From the NCBI GenBank assembly GCA_964436865.1, contig CAYTFK010000160.1:1-15422 (forward strand): DNA of 15,422 nucleotides, given 5' to 3'. The stretch's first letter is position 1; each line of letters opens with the position of its first letter. Positions 1 through 6,879 of the stretch are shown piece after piece. A model generated the notes under the pieces. That model was not told the DNA's origin. It did not search any database and saw nothing but the letters and a program-made list of their open reading frames with translations. The stretch comes from JAXGPP01 sp964436865. GTDB taxonomy: Bacteria; Planctomycetota; Planctomycetia; Pirellulales; Thermoguttaceae. The translations under genes and the position numbers were made by a program.

Positions 1-2044
1 TGTGGCTGAAGAAGCCAGGAAACATGCCGAAGGCCAGCGACCGCTGCATGTACTTCTCCACCCGTTCGTGGCTGAAGTTCTCAAACTCGGTGTTCATCAA
101 GAAACAGTACGGCTTTCCCTTGCACAATGCGCGGCGATAGAGCAAATCGGCGTCCGACATTGGCCGCCAGCGGCCGCCCGGGTTCCAGTCGGTTTCGGTC
201 CCCGCCACCTCCAGCAGCGGCATGAGCCAGCAAAGCCGGGTGGGCGCGCCGTTGGCCATCATCAGCTTGCCCATCGCGTGCACGTCGTCGGCGATCCCCC
301 GGACGTATTCAAATGCCACCAGGCCGCGGAAGATGGCCGGCTGATACCCCATGGGCGAAAACGTAAGCGCCGTGTCGGCGGCCGCGAAATGGTCGCGGCG
401 GAAGTCGAGTTCATCGGTGACGTACCCTTCGCTCGAATCGATGTACTCGCCATCGAGATCGCCCTTCCTGGAGTCGCCATAAAGCCTTTCGCGGAGCGCC
501 GGGTTCCACTTGTTCTTGAAGTCCGTCACCTCGCCCGCGATCCCCGGCATCGAGTTCATGCTCCACACGGCGCCGTTGCACCACGGCGTGTCGAGCAACC
601 GGGCGACGTATTGTCCCGACTCGCTGTGGTAGCCGCTGGTCAACAGCGCCCTGGCGGCCGACTGCCCTTTCTCCGCCAGCCGTTTCGCCTCGCCCAGTGC
701 GGCCTCGATCGTCCGCGGCATCTCCTTGGGCATCGACATCCACCACGTCATCGGCTCCGTGTAGCGGAACGTGATGATACCGTGCTCGTCGTCCCACTTC
801 GTCTCGTTGTCACCTTCCTTGAACTTGAAGCCGAAATCCTCCCAGCCTTTCACCTCGCTGATCTTGGCAAATGGCATCCACAGCCCCTGTTCGGGCGTGC
901 GGCACACAAAGGCCTCGGGAAAGATCTTGTAGTACTGGTCCAGCGCCCCGCGGAACTCCCATGCCGGGTCGAAGCGGAAGCGGCAGAATCTCAGCCGCGC
1001 GATTGGCTTCTCCTGCGCCAGACCAATGTCGTAGGCGAGGAACAATTCTCCCGCGCCGGCGTTGTATCCAATGCGGAAGAAAGCCGGCCTCATCATGTCG
1101 ATTCCCAATCCAAGCCCCCCACGCGGCGCGGTGACGGCGCCGAGCGGGTAGAGACTCAGCCGTCCGCTGCCCGCACGGAATGGACTGGTGCTGGTGTATT
1201 CGCGCACCGGTTCCACCGCCTGGCTGCGGCGCGGATTGTCCAGCCAGCGGAGGCTGTCCGGCGCGACCGGCACCGCGTAAACGAGCGTCACCGCCCGATC
1301 TTTGCCCGTTGTGTCGGAAAGCTCGACGTCAAAGAGAGTCGCCCCGGCGCGCTGGCTCTCGGTTACGTTCAACTTCAGGCCCAGCGCCTCGCGCTCGATG
1401 GAGACAAAATCCGATCCGGCCGCCACATCGCGAACCTGAAAACCCGTTCGGCTGGCTGCCGCGCGTCGCACGGGCACCCCGTCGAACAGGCTCGCTCCTT
1501 GCGGAGCGCGAACCACGCGGAGTTCCGGTTCCCGGAAGAACGCTTTACCCGCATGTCCGCGGAGCAACATGTAGAACGACACCGAGCGGACCGGTTTTTC
1601 AGGCACGACGACCACCTGCCGCCGCTGCCAATCGTGCGTCCCAACCTCGAAAGGTGCGGTCTGGCCGTAGAGGGGCGTGCCGTCGGCGTAAGTCAGATCG
1701 AGATAGAGTGCATAGTCGCTGCCCACCGAACCCGTGATTCCCTCTGCTTTGCTCCAGGCCACAGCCACGATCGGCTCGGGCTGCGTCTGGTTGAGCACGA
1801 CCGTCTGGCTCACGCCGCGGCGCGCCGCCGAGTCATCGGCGTTGTCGCAAACGAAGACCTCCCCTTGGCGATCGAATCCCGCCTCGTATGCCCGCCAGGC
1901 ATCGGCTTTGAGCAGGTTTTCGCCGCTTTGGCCGGCATCGAGAACGCTCTTCACCACTTCTCCGTCGGCCGCCCAAACGGCCGGCGAAAAGCACAAGCAG
2001 GCGACTACAAGAGAAAATTGAACCGCAGACCGGTTGCCGCTCAT
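1..2044 (-). CDS. Secreted glycoside-hydrolase-like protein of unknown family, C-terminally truncated by the window edge
   Basis: 681 codons are visible and the reading frame is still open at position 1. An N-terminal signal peptide is evident: a hydrophobic stretch at residues 8-22, with likely cleavage after VWA at residue 25. Residues about 30-190 look like a beta-rich carbohydrate-binding or jelly-roll module. The part after about residue 330 is rich in Trp, Tyr and acidic residues, as in TIM-barrel glycosidases; examples are EYIDSSEGY (D536, E539) and LLEVAGTETDW (E612). These acidic residues are candidate catalytic groups by inference only; I cannot assign a GH family. The ATG at 2044 is chosen because GGAGGG lies 7 bases upstream. 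An in-frame ATG 8 codons further upstream has no such site, and the next one, near 2086, lies in a probable -10 element. The gene follows coaX by 89 bases and probably has its own promoter. Confidence 0.75.
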   Translation of the reverse strand, partial: MSGNRSAVQFSLVVACLCFSPAVWAADGEVVKSVLDAGQSGENLLKADAWRAYEAGFDRQGEVFVCDNADDSAARRGVSQTVVLNQTQPEPIVAVAWSKAEGITGSVGSDYALYLDLTYADGTPLYGQTAPFEVGTHDWQRRQVVVVPEKPVRSVSFYMLLRGHAGKAFFREPELRVVRAPQGASLFDGVPVRRAAASRTGFQVRDVAAGSDFVSIEREALGLKLNVTESQRAGATLFDVELSDTTGKDRAVTLVYAVPVAPDSLRWLDNPRRSQAVEPVREYTSTSPFRAGSGRLSLYPLGAVTAPRGGLGLGIDMMRPAFFRIGYNAGAGELFLAYDIGLAQEKPIARLRFCRFRFDPAWEFRGALDQYYKIFPEAFVCRTPEQGLWMPFAKISEVKGWEDFGFKFKEGDNETKWDDEHGIITFRYTEPMTWWMSMPKEMPRTIEAALGEAKRLAEKGQSAARALLTSGYHSESGQYVARLLDTPWCNGAVWSMNSMPGIAGEVTDFKNKWNPALRERLYGDSRKGDLDGEYIDSSEGYVTDELDFRRDHFAAADTALTFSPMGYQPAIFRGLVAFEYVRGIADDVHAMGKLMMANGAPTRLCWLMPLLEVAGTETDWNPGGRWRPMSDADLLYRRALCKGKPYCFLMNTEFENFSHERVEKYMQRSLAFGMFPGFFSH

Positions 2045-2051
2045 GAGCGCA

Positions 2052-2057
2052 CCCTCC
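2052..2057 (-). promoter_or_regulatory. Shine-Dalgarno site fixing the start of the secreted glycosidase-like gene
   Basis: GGAGGG on the minus strand ends 7 bases before the ATG at 2044. It is the only good ribosome binding site near the three in-frame ATGs, so it selects the start that gives a normal signal peptide. Confidence 0.7.
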
Positions 2058-2084
2058 AGGAGATCCATTCGTTCGAGTCGCCTC

Positions 2085-2113
2085 ATTGTAGCGCGCGCCG
2101 CTGCGCGTCGCCA
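2085..2113 (-). promoter_or_regulatory. Candidate promoter of the secreted glycosidase-like gene
   Basis: The minus strand carries TACAAT (2090-2085), five of six matches to the -10 consensus, in the short gap between coaX and the next gene. The -35 position, 17 bases upstream, is weak (TGGCGA at 2113-2108). Transcription would begin near 2078 and give a leader of about 35 bases ending in a good ribosome binding site. The -35 lies close to the coaX stop, so read-through from coaX is also possible. Confidence 0.4.
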
Positions 2114-2133
2114 TCGGCGGATAGGCCGGTTGG

Positions 2134-2916
2134 TCAGGCGACCGCCGGCTGCGCCAAGGCAATCCCGGCCAGGGTAAGATGCGGCACGTGCCGGGCAGCG
2201 GGGCCGAGTAGCGAGGCCACCGCGGGACCGGCGCCGCCGGTGAGGAACACGGCCGGTTCGCCCGATGCCTCGGCCGAGAGCCGGGCGATAAGCTCGCGGA
2301 TTGACCCCACGGCGCCCCAGAAAAGGCCCGATTTCATCGCCGGCACGGTCGCCGTCCCCAGGGCCGGCGGAGGCTCGAGCAATTCCGACATTTCCACCAG
2401 CGGCAGGAGATCGGTGAACGTATGCAGCGCGCGGGCCGACATGGCGATGCCCGGCAGGATCGCACCGCCGAGAAACACCCCTTCGGCGGAGACGAGATCG
2501 ACGGTGATTGCCGAACCGACGTCGATGACCACCGCCGGCCGGCCGGAGGGACGCAGCCGATTGGCGGCCACGGCGTCCAGCAGTCGATCGATACCCACCA
2601 TGTCCGGCCGCTCGAGTTCGACTTTGAGCGGCAGGTCCCGCGCCGCCAAAAGCGTCACGCCATCGTCGGGACGCTCGCGCCGGAGCCAATCCAGGAGCCG
2701 CGTGGTTGACGGCCGATTAACGCTGCCGATTCGCCAGGCAAGACTCCCGGCCGGCACGGCGGCCAACGCGCTCACGATCGGGTCCAGCGAATCGCCCGTC
2801 GTGTGCCATACTGCGGTTGGTTCGGGTAGTGCGGCGGTCGGCGCGGGGTCGAAGCGGCCGAACTTGAGCCGGTTGTTGCCGATGTCGACCGCGATCAGGG
2901 CGGGCTGGTCGGGCAT
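2134..2916 (-). CDS. coaX: Type III pantothenate kinase
   Basis: This 260-residue cytoplasmic enzyme phosphorylates pantothenate with ATP, the first step of coenzyme A synthesis. All hallmarks of the ASKHA-fold type III family are visible: the N-terminal nucleotide-binding loop DIGNNRLKFG (11-20), the VGIDR motif (107-111) with the expected catalytic Asp110, DVGSAITVD (132-140), GGAILPG (150-156) and TGGAGP near the C terminus. Length is normal for the family. The ATG at 2916 is preferred over a GTG at 2988 because family members begin a few residues before the DxGN loop, and the extra 24 residues have no family-like features. Its ribosome binding site is weak. It lies 99 bases downstream of obgE on the same strand and is probably cotranscribed. 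The second position of DxGNT is unremarkable, but the usual Thr of that motif is Asn here. Confidence 0.93.
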   Translation of the reverse strand: MPDQPALIAVDIGNNRLKFGRFDPAPTAALPEPTAVWHTTGDSLDPIVSALAAVPAGSLAWRIGSVNRPSTTRLLDWLRRERPDDGVTLLAARDLPLKVELERPDMVGIDRLLDAVAANRLRPSGRPAVVIDVGSAITVDLVSAEGVFLGGAILPGIAMSARALHTFTDLLPLVEMSELLEPPPALGTATVPAMKSGLFWGAVGSIRELIARLSAEASGEPAVFLTGGAGPAVASLLGPAARHVPHLTLAGIALAQPAVA

Positions 2917-3015
2917 GTTATCGGTTCCATGGCGGGTCGCGCGACGCCTCACTGCCTCTTCGACCGGGAAGCTGGGCTCGCTGCACACGCCCCTCTTGAA
3001 CAGTCCACGTAAGGG

Positions 3016-4014
3016 TCAATCGTCTTTCGGGCCCCACAACTCCCGCCCGACCGCGGCCACCAAGTCGTTGAGCGCCTGGCCGGTTACCGCCGAAATCAGG
3101 AGCACTTCACCACCTGTCTCGACAGCGAGCTGATCGCGAACCGCCGCTGCAGCGGGCAGATCGGCCTTGGTCACCGCCAGGATCTCGGGGCGCTGGCCGA
3201 GCGCTGCATCGTAGCGCTCCAACTCCTCGCGGATCGAGCGGTAGTTGGCCAGCGGTTCGGTGCCGTCGCTTGGTTCAGGTTCGACGAGGTGAATGAGGAT
3301 CCCGGCACGCTGGATATGGCGGAGGAATTCATGCCCCAAGCCGGCGCCGCTGTGAGCCCCTTCGATGAGCCCCGGGATGTCGGCCATGATGAACGAGCGG
3401 TCGAAGTCGATCTGCACGCGTCCCAAGTGCGGATGCTTGGTGGTGAAGGGATAGGCCGCAATCTGCGGACGGGCCCGTGAGAGCCGGCTCAAGAGCGTGC
3501 TCTTGCCGGCGTTCGGCTTGCCCACCAGCCCCACATCGGCGATCACTTTCAGTTCCAGTCGCAAGTGGCGCCGTTCGCCTTCACCCCCCGGCGTCGCCTC
3601 GCGCGGGGCGCGGTTGGTCGATGACTTGAAGCGCAGATTCCCCTTGCCGCCCTTGCCGCCGCGCGCGATCACCACCTCGTCGCCTGGCCGCGTGAGATCC
3701 TTGATGACGAAGCCGCGATCGGCGTCGCTGATGATGGTACCCGGCGGGACACGTATGATCAGGTCCTCGGCCGAAGCACCGTGCTTCTGCGCGCCGAGGC
3801 CGCGATCGCCGCTGGCGGCTTTCCAGTGTTTGCGGTGGGCGAGGGCATCAAGGCTGTCGACCCCCTGCTCGGCGCGAATGATGATGCTGCCGCCGTCGCC
3901 GCCGTCGCCGCCATCAGGGCCGCCCCGCGGCACGAATTTCTCGCGCCGGAAGCTGACACAGCCGTCTCCCCCCCGGCCGGCCTCGACATGGATCTCGACT
4001 TCGTCAACGAACAT
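3016..4014 (-). CDS. obgE: Obg-family GTPase (ribosome assembly, stress control)
   Basis: This 332-residue GTPase binds the 50S subunit late in assembly. The glycine-rich Obg domain occupies residues 1-158 and includes GGPDGGDGGDGG near residue 31. The G domain follows: P-loop GKPNAGKS (165-172), switch I around YPFTTKHPHLG, G3 motif DIPG (212-215), G4 motif TKAD (282-285) and G5 SAV (308-310). There is no C-terminal OCT extension, which is common outside Firmicutes. Two details differ from most Obg proteins: Thr replaces Asn in the G4 motif, and HLVEP stands where HLVD is usual. The T form of G4 is tolerated in this class, so activity is expected. The gene follows rpmA by 197 bases, the usual partner order. 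A possible internal promoter and a hairpin lie in that gap. Confidence 0.96.
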   Translation of the reverse strand: MFVDEVEIHVEAGRGGDGCVSFRREKFVPRGGPDGGDGGDGGSIIIRAEQGVDSLDALAHRKHWKAASGDRGLGAQKHGASAEDLIIRVPPGTIISDADRGFVIKDLTRPGDEVVIARGGKGGKGNLRFKSSTNRAPREATPGGEGERRHLRLELKVIADVGLVGKPNAGKSTLLSRLSRARPQIAAYPFTTKHPHLGRVQIDFDRSFIMADIPGLIEGAHSGAGLGHEFLRHIQRAGILIHLVEPEPSDGTEPLANYRSIREELERYDAALGQRPEILAVTKADLPAAAAVRDQLAVETGGEVLLISAVTGQALNDLVAAVGRELWGPKDD

Positions 4015-4031
4015 TGGCGTTTGCCTTGAAA
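4013..4031. repeat. Copy 1 of a 19-base near-identical element (copy 2 at 15403-15421)
   Basis: The sequence from 4013 to 4031 matches 15403-15421 at 18 of 19 positions, the mismatch being T4026 versus G15416. Its core GGCGTTTGCC is a short inverted repeat (GGC/GCC). Both copies lie at the 5' end of a leftward gene, here overlapping the obgE start codon. The reverse complement of the 10-base core also occurs inside the uracil-DNA glycosylase gene near 8697. It may be coincidence or a binding site. Confidence 0.4.
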
Positions 4032-4073
4032 ACGAACTGCACCCGGACGGTTCGTGCGATCGGCTGGCGAATC

Positions 4074-4117
4074 GGCTGCCCTGTAGCCGCGATAATCCTC
4101 GATGTCAAAGGCTGCCC
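4074..4117. repeat. Duplicated GGCTGCCC element upstream of obgE
   Basis: GGCTGCCC occurs at 4074-4081 and again at 4110-4117. Each copy is followed by three or four bases and then AGCC, so each can close on itself as a small GGCT/AGCC hairpin. The two copies bracket the candidate obgE promoter, overlapping its -10 and lying just upstream of its -35. An operator role is inference only. Confidence 0.3.
4080..4108 (-). promoter_or_regulatory. Candidate internal promoter for obgE
   Basis: The minus strand has a perfect -35 TTGACA (4108-4103) followed, after 17 bases, by TACAGG (4085-4080), a poor -10. It lies in the 197-base gap between rpmA and obgE and would give a leader of about 60 bases. 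It could let obgE and coaX be expressed independently of L27. Confidence 0.35.
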
Positions 4118-4172
4118 GAAGAGCCCAAAAAAGAAAGGGACGACCCGCAGGCCATCCCCGGTTTCCGTATGC

Positions 4173-4190
4173 CTCGCGCCGGTGCGCGAG
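4173..4190 (-). terminator. Hairpin just downstream of rpmA, possible attenuator
   Basis: A perfect 7-base-pair stem (CTCGCGC with GCGCGAG) with a 4-base loop lies about 20 bases after the rpmA stop codon. No T-run follows on the minus strand, so it is not a textbook intrinsic terminator. It may instead stabilise the rpmA 3' end or cause partial termination before obgE. Confidence 0.4.
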
Positions 4191-4211
4191 ACAGCCATTG
4201 TCGGCGGCGCG

Positions 4212-4463
4212 CTAGTTGCGGCTTTCGAGCACGCTGACACGGCGACCGCCGCGCTCGAAAGTGACATAGCCGTCGATCAGGGCGAACAGCGTGTAGTCGC
4301 TTCCCTGACCGACGTTGCGGCCGGGATGGAACTTGGTGCCCACCTGCCGCACGAGGATGTTGCCCGCCTTGACGTGCTGGCCGCCAAATCGCTTGACTCC
4401 GCGGCGCTGACCAGCCGAATCGCGGCCATTGCGGCTGGAGCCCTGTCCTTTTTTATGTGCCAT
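4212..4463 (-). CDS. rpmA: 50S ribosomal protein L27
   Basis: This 83-residue basic protein is L27, whose N terminus reaches the peptidyl-transferase centre. The opening MAHKKGQGSSRNGRDS, then GVKRFGGQHVKAGNI and the RQVGTKFHPG segment, are diagnostic. There is no N-terminal cleavable extension of the Firmicutes type. AGGGG (4474-4470) lies 6 bases before the ATG. Obg follows on the same strand, the conserved pairing. The usual upstream partner rplU (L21) is not present; a secreted protein gene ends 47 bases upstream instead. Confidence 0.97.
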   Translation of the reverse strand: MAHKKGQGSSRNGRDSAGQRRGVKRFGGQHVKAGNILVRQVGTKFHPGRNVGQGSDYTLFALIDGYVTFERGGRRVSVLESRN

Positions 4464-4510
4464 GACGATCCCCTGTTATGGGTATTTGCTGCGTGTGGGA
4501 ATCCTATCTT

Positions 4511-5383
4511 TTACCGAAATACCCACGCGTAGTCAACGTCCCCGGGGATTCCCAGTCGAATCTCCTTCTCGTGAGGGAAGTATTCGTCACCCGGTCGCCA
4601 GAAGTTGATCTTGAGCGCCTTGCGACTCAAGCGGCGTCCCTTACCGATCGGGTCACCGGGTTTGTACTCGCCGGCCTTGTCGGCGAAGCGATAGGCGTTT
4701 GTCAGCCCATAGACGAAGATGGAGAAGCGGTCGATGCGGGGATCGACGTCTTCCCAAGTGGCAACGCCCCACAGTGTCTCGCCGACTTGGACCTCGCGGG
4801 CGATTTCCACGGATGACAGAAGGGGCGGCGTCCGCTCACGGGTACGGATTGGCCCGATCGCCACCGGAATCACTCGATCCGGATAGGTGCGGTCGAATTC
4901 TGGGGCGTAGAGTACGAACTCAGGGACAAAACGGATCGGCTTGTCGACCGTTTCCAGATTGTACGTGCCGTCCTCAGTGGTTACCGGATGCAGCGTCTTG
5001 CCGGGATTGGTGACGCTGTAGACCAGATACCAGATCTGTTTCCGGGCCAACCGCCCGTCGGCCTGCGGCACATCGACGTCAATCATCCGCAACGGCTTGA
5101 AACTGAATACGAGCCCCCAAATGTCGCGGCGAAAATCGACGTCTTTCGCCCAGTCGAACTTGGGATCTACCGCCAGCAGTTCGGTCAGGTCGTGACGACT
5201 TACCGTATCCTGAGCCTCCTGCAATGGATCGACCGTCTTGAGCACGCCCGGAGCCAACTGCCGCGCTGGACCACTGTCACTTGGTGCTGCTGGAGCCGGG
5301 GTTTGAGCAAGAGCCGGCAGTGAGACCGCCACGAGAGAGGCCGCTGCGACACACCACGTCCACAGGCGCAGAAGACGATTCAT
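4511..5383 (-). CDS. Secreted protein of unknown function, probably lineage-specific
   Basis: I do not recognise this family. The 290-residue product starts with a clear Sec signal peptide: a basic RLLR N-region, a hydrophobic core at residues 11-24 and probable cleavage after ALA at residue 26. A Pro/Ala/Ser-rich linker follows. The mature part is rich in Trp, Tyr, Asp and Arg with beta-strand-like segments, including FRRDIWGLVFSFKPLRM and KQIWYLVYSVTN, and no catalytic motif stands out. It has no transmembrane segment beyond the signal and no lipobox. The ATG at 5383 is chosen over a TTG at 5407 because the longer form merely adds a polar lead before the signal peptide. A good promoter lies about 75 bases upstream, so this is probably the first gene of the L27-Obg transcription unit. 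A cell-surface or periplasmic role is inferred from the signal peptide only. Confidence 0.85.
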   Translation of the reverse strand: MNRLLRLWTWCVAAASLVAVSLPALAQTPAPAAPSDSGPARQLAPGVLKTVDPLQEAQDTVSRHDLTELLAVDPKFDWAKDVDFRRDIWGLVFSFKPLRMIDVDVPQADGRLARKQIWYLVYSVTNPGKTLHPVTTEDGTYNLETVDKPIRFVPEFVLYAPEFDRTYPDRVIPVAIGPIRTRERTPPLLSSVEIAREVQVGETLWGVATWEDVDPRIDRFSIFVYGLTNAYRFADKAGEYKPGDPIGKGRRLSRKALKINFWRPGDEYFPHEKEIRLGIPGDVDYAWVFR

Positions 5384-5459
5384 AACGACTCGATTCGTCG
5401 GCTTCAAGGAAAGCTGGCAATCTAGGCAGCAGCGGCGGATAAGTTGCCCTTGGAAGTTT

Positions 5460-5489
5460 AGTATAGCTACGCCGTTGCGACGCAGTCAA
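5460..5489 (-). promoter_or_regulatory. Promoter of the secreted-protein/rpmA/obgE block
   Basis: The minus strand has TTGACT (5489-5484), 18 bases, then TATACT (5465-5460), each five of six matches to the housekeeping consensus. The predicted transcript starts near 5453, about 70 bases before the ATG at 5383. The 12-base context GCTATACTAAAC is repeated exactly at 8472-8483 upstream of the uracil-DNA glycosylase gene. Confidence 0.7.
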
Positions 5490-5507
5490 GGCTCACAATC
5501 CCCCCAT

Positions 5508-5516
5508 TGGTATACT
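5508..5516 (+). promoter_or_regulatory. Extended -10 promoter of the beta-propeller gene
   Basis: TGGTATACT fits an extended -10 (TGn plus TATACT). No clear -35 is seen at the expected distance, as is usual for extended -10 promoters. Transcription would start near 5523, about 100 bases before the GTG start at 5626. It lies back to back with the leftward promoter at 5460-5489, only about 20 bases away, so the two may compete. Confidence 0.5.
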
Positions 5517-5614
5517 GGACGGGCTGGAGATAGCCAACAGCGTGGCCAGCCGCGATTGCCGCCGTTACCATAGTCGAGACATGCGTCAGATCGAGACCGA
5601 TCACTTACTCTGTC

Positions 5615-5620
5615 AGGGGG
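5615..5620 (+). promoter_or_regulatory. Shine-Dalgarno site selecting the GTG start at 5626
   Basis: AGGGGG ends 5 bases before GTG at 5626. An ATG at 5581 and a further in-frame codon at 5542 have weaker sites and would put a long polar stretch in front of the signal peptide. Confidence 0.65.
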
Positions 5621-5625
5621 TGAAC

Positions 5626-6879
5626 GTGAGAACGAGAGCGGTTGTGCTGCTTATGGCGGTGGTCGGGGTACTGGCATTGACCGACCGAAGGGTTCGCGGC
5701 GAGGAATGGCCCGGCTGGCGCGGCCCTCGCGGCGACGGCAGCAGCCGCGAAACGGGCATTCCGATCGATTGGGACGGGCCGACCGGCCGGAACATCCAAT
5801 GGAAGACCGCCATACCCGGCACTGGCCATGCTTCGCCGATCGTGTGGGGCGATCGGATTTTCACGGTGAGTTGCCGCGAGGACCGCGAGGAGCGAATCCT
5901 GCTGGCGCTGGACCGCCGCTCAGGCGAGATTCTCTGGGAACGGATGGTGGTCAAGACGCCGTTGGAGCGGAAGCACCGGCTCAACAGCCATGCCTCGAGC
6001 ACTCCCGCCACCGACGGCGAGTTGGTTTACGTAAGTTTCCTGGACCGCGACCAGATGCTCGTCGCCGCCTACGACTTTGAGGGCCGCCAACGGTGGATTG
6101 TGAGACCGGGCGTCTTCTCAAGCGTGCATGGATATTGCAGTCCGCCGACGTTGTTTGAAAATCTGGTGATCGTCAATGGCGACCACGACGGCGATGCCTA
6201 CCTCGTGGCGCTCGATCGAGCCGACGGCCACACGGTGTGGAAGACGCCGCGGGAGAACAAAACCCGGAGCTACTGTCCGCCGATCATCCGGGAGTTCGAC
6301 GGGCGCACGCAGATGATTCTTTCGGGCAGCCTGTGCGTGGCCAGCTATGATCCCCGCAATGGCTCGCGACACTGGATCATCGATGGGCCGACGGAGCAGT
6401 ACGTGGCGTCGCTGGTCGACAATGGAAAGCTACTGTTCATGACGGCCGGCTTCCCCGAGTACCACATCCTGGCCATCCGGCCCGACGGCCGGGGCAACGT
6501 GACCGACACACACGTCGTGTGGCGAACGACGAAGGGCTGCGCCTACGTGCCGTCGCCCATTGTTTCGCCGGACGGCAAGTACTTCCTCGTTGTGTCGGAC
6601 GAGGGGGTGGCCAGCCTCTTCGACGCGGAGGCAGGCGAGCGCCACTGGATGAAACGGATTGGGAAGCACTATAGCGCGTCGGCAGTGTCGGCCGACGGGC
6701 TGGTGCACTTCCTGTCGGATGACGGGGTGACCACGATCATACGGCCGGGCGAGGAGTTCGACGTGGTGGCCGAGAATGAACTGGGTGAGGAATGTTACGC
6801 GTCGCCGGCGATCAGTCGGGGGCAGATCTTCCTGCGCGGCGCGCAGCACCTCTATGCCATCGGCAAGGCAACGGAGTAG
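5626..6879 (+). CDS. Secreted PQQ-like beta-propeller repeat protein
   Basis: This 417-residue exported protein has a signal peptide (hydrophobic residues 5-18, cleavage probably after about residue 25). The mature N terminus is EEWPGWRGPRGDGSS, typical of the large planctomycete family of PQQ-binding-like propellers. Repeated blades follow the pattern D-x-x-x-G-x-x-x-W, for example LDRRSGEILWER, LDRADGHTVWKT and FDAEAGERHWMK. The fold resembles quinoprotein dehydrogenases and BamB, but catalytic or PQQ-contact residues cannot be confirmed, so the function is unknown; it may be a binding or scaffold protein at the cell surface. The GTG start is supported by AGGGGG 5 bases upstream. The stop codon TAG abuts the der stop codon on the other strand with no spacer. 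Confidence 0.88.
   Translation: MRTRAVVLLMAVVGVLALTDRRVRGEEWPGWRGPRGDGSSRETGIPIDWDGPTGRNIQWKTAIPGTGHASPIVWGDRIFTVSCREDREERILLALDRRSGEILWERMVVKTPLERKHRLNSHASSTPATDGELVYVSFLDRDQMLVAAYDFEGRQRWIVRPGVFSSVHGYCSPPTLFENLVIVNGDHDGDAYLVALDRADGHTVWKTPRENKTRSYCPPIIREFDGRTQMILSGSLCVASYDPRNGSRHWIIDGPTEQYVASLVDNGKLLFMTAGFPEYHILAIRPDGRGNVTDTHVVWRTTKGCAYVPSPIVSPDGKYFLVVSDEGVASLFDAEAGERHWMKRIGKHYSASAVSADGLVHFLSDDGVTTIIRPGEEFDVVAENELGEECYASPAISRGQIFLRGAQHLYAIGKATE

Noticed and set aside
2917..2988. A GTG start 24 codons upstream in coaX
   Set aside because: Type III pantothenate kinases begin just before the DxGN loop, and the purine-rich stretch is too close to the GTG to serve as a normal ribosome binding site.
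2..3133. A 1043-codon open frame on the plus strand
   Set aside because: It lies antisense to coaX and the signal-peptide protein, whose motifs are clear. It reflects GC-rich codon bias, and its product is Arg/His/Pro-rich without domains.
4110..4136. Hairpin followed by an A/G-rich run, as a rightward terminator
   Set aside because: The stem is only four pairs, the run on the plus strand is A-rich rather than T-rich, and no rightward gene ends there.
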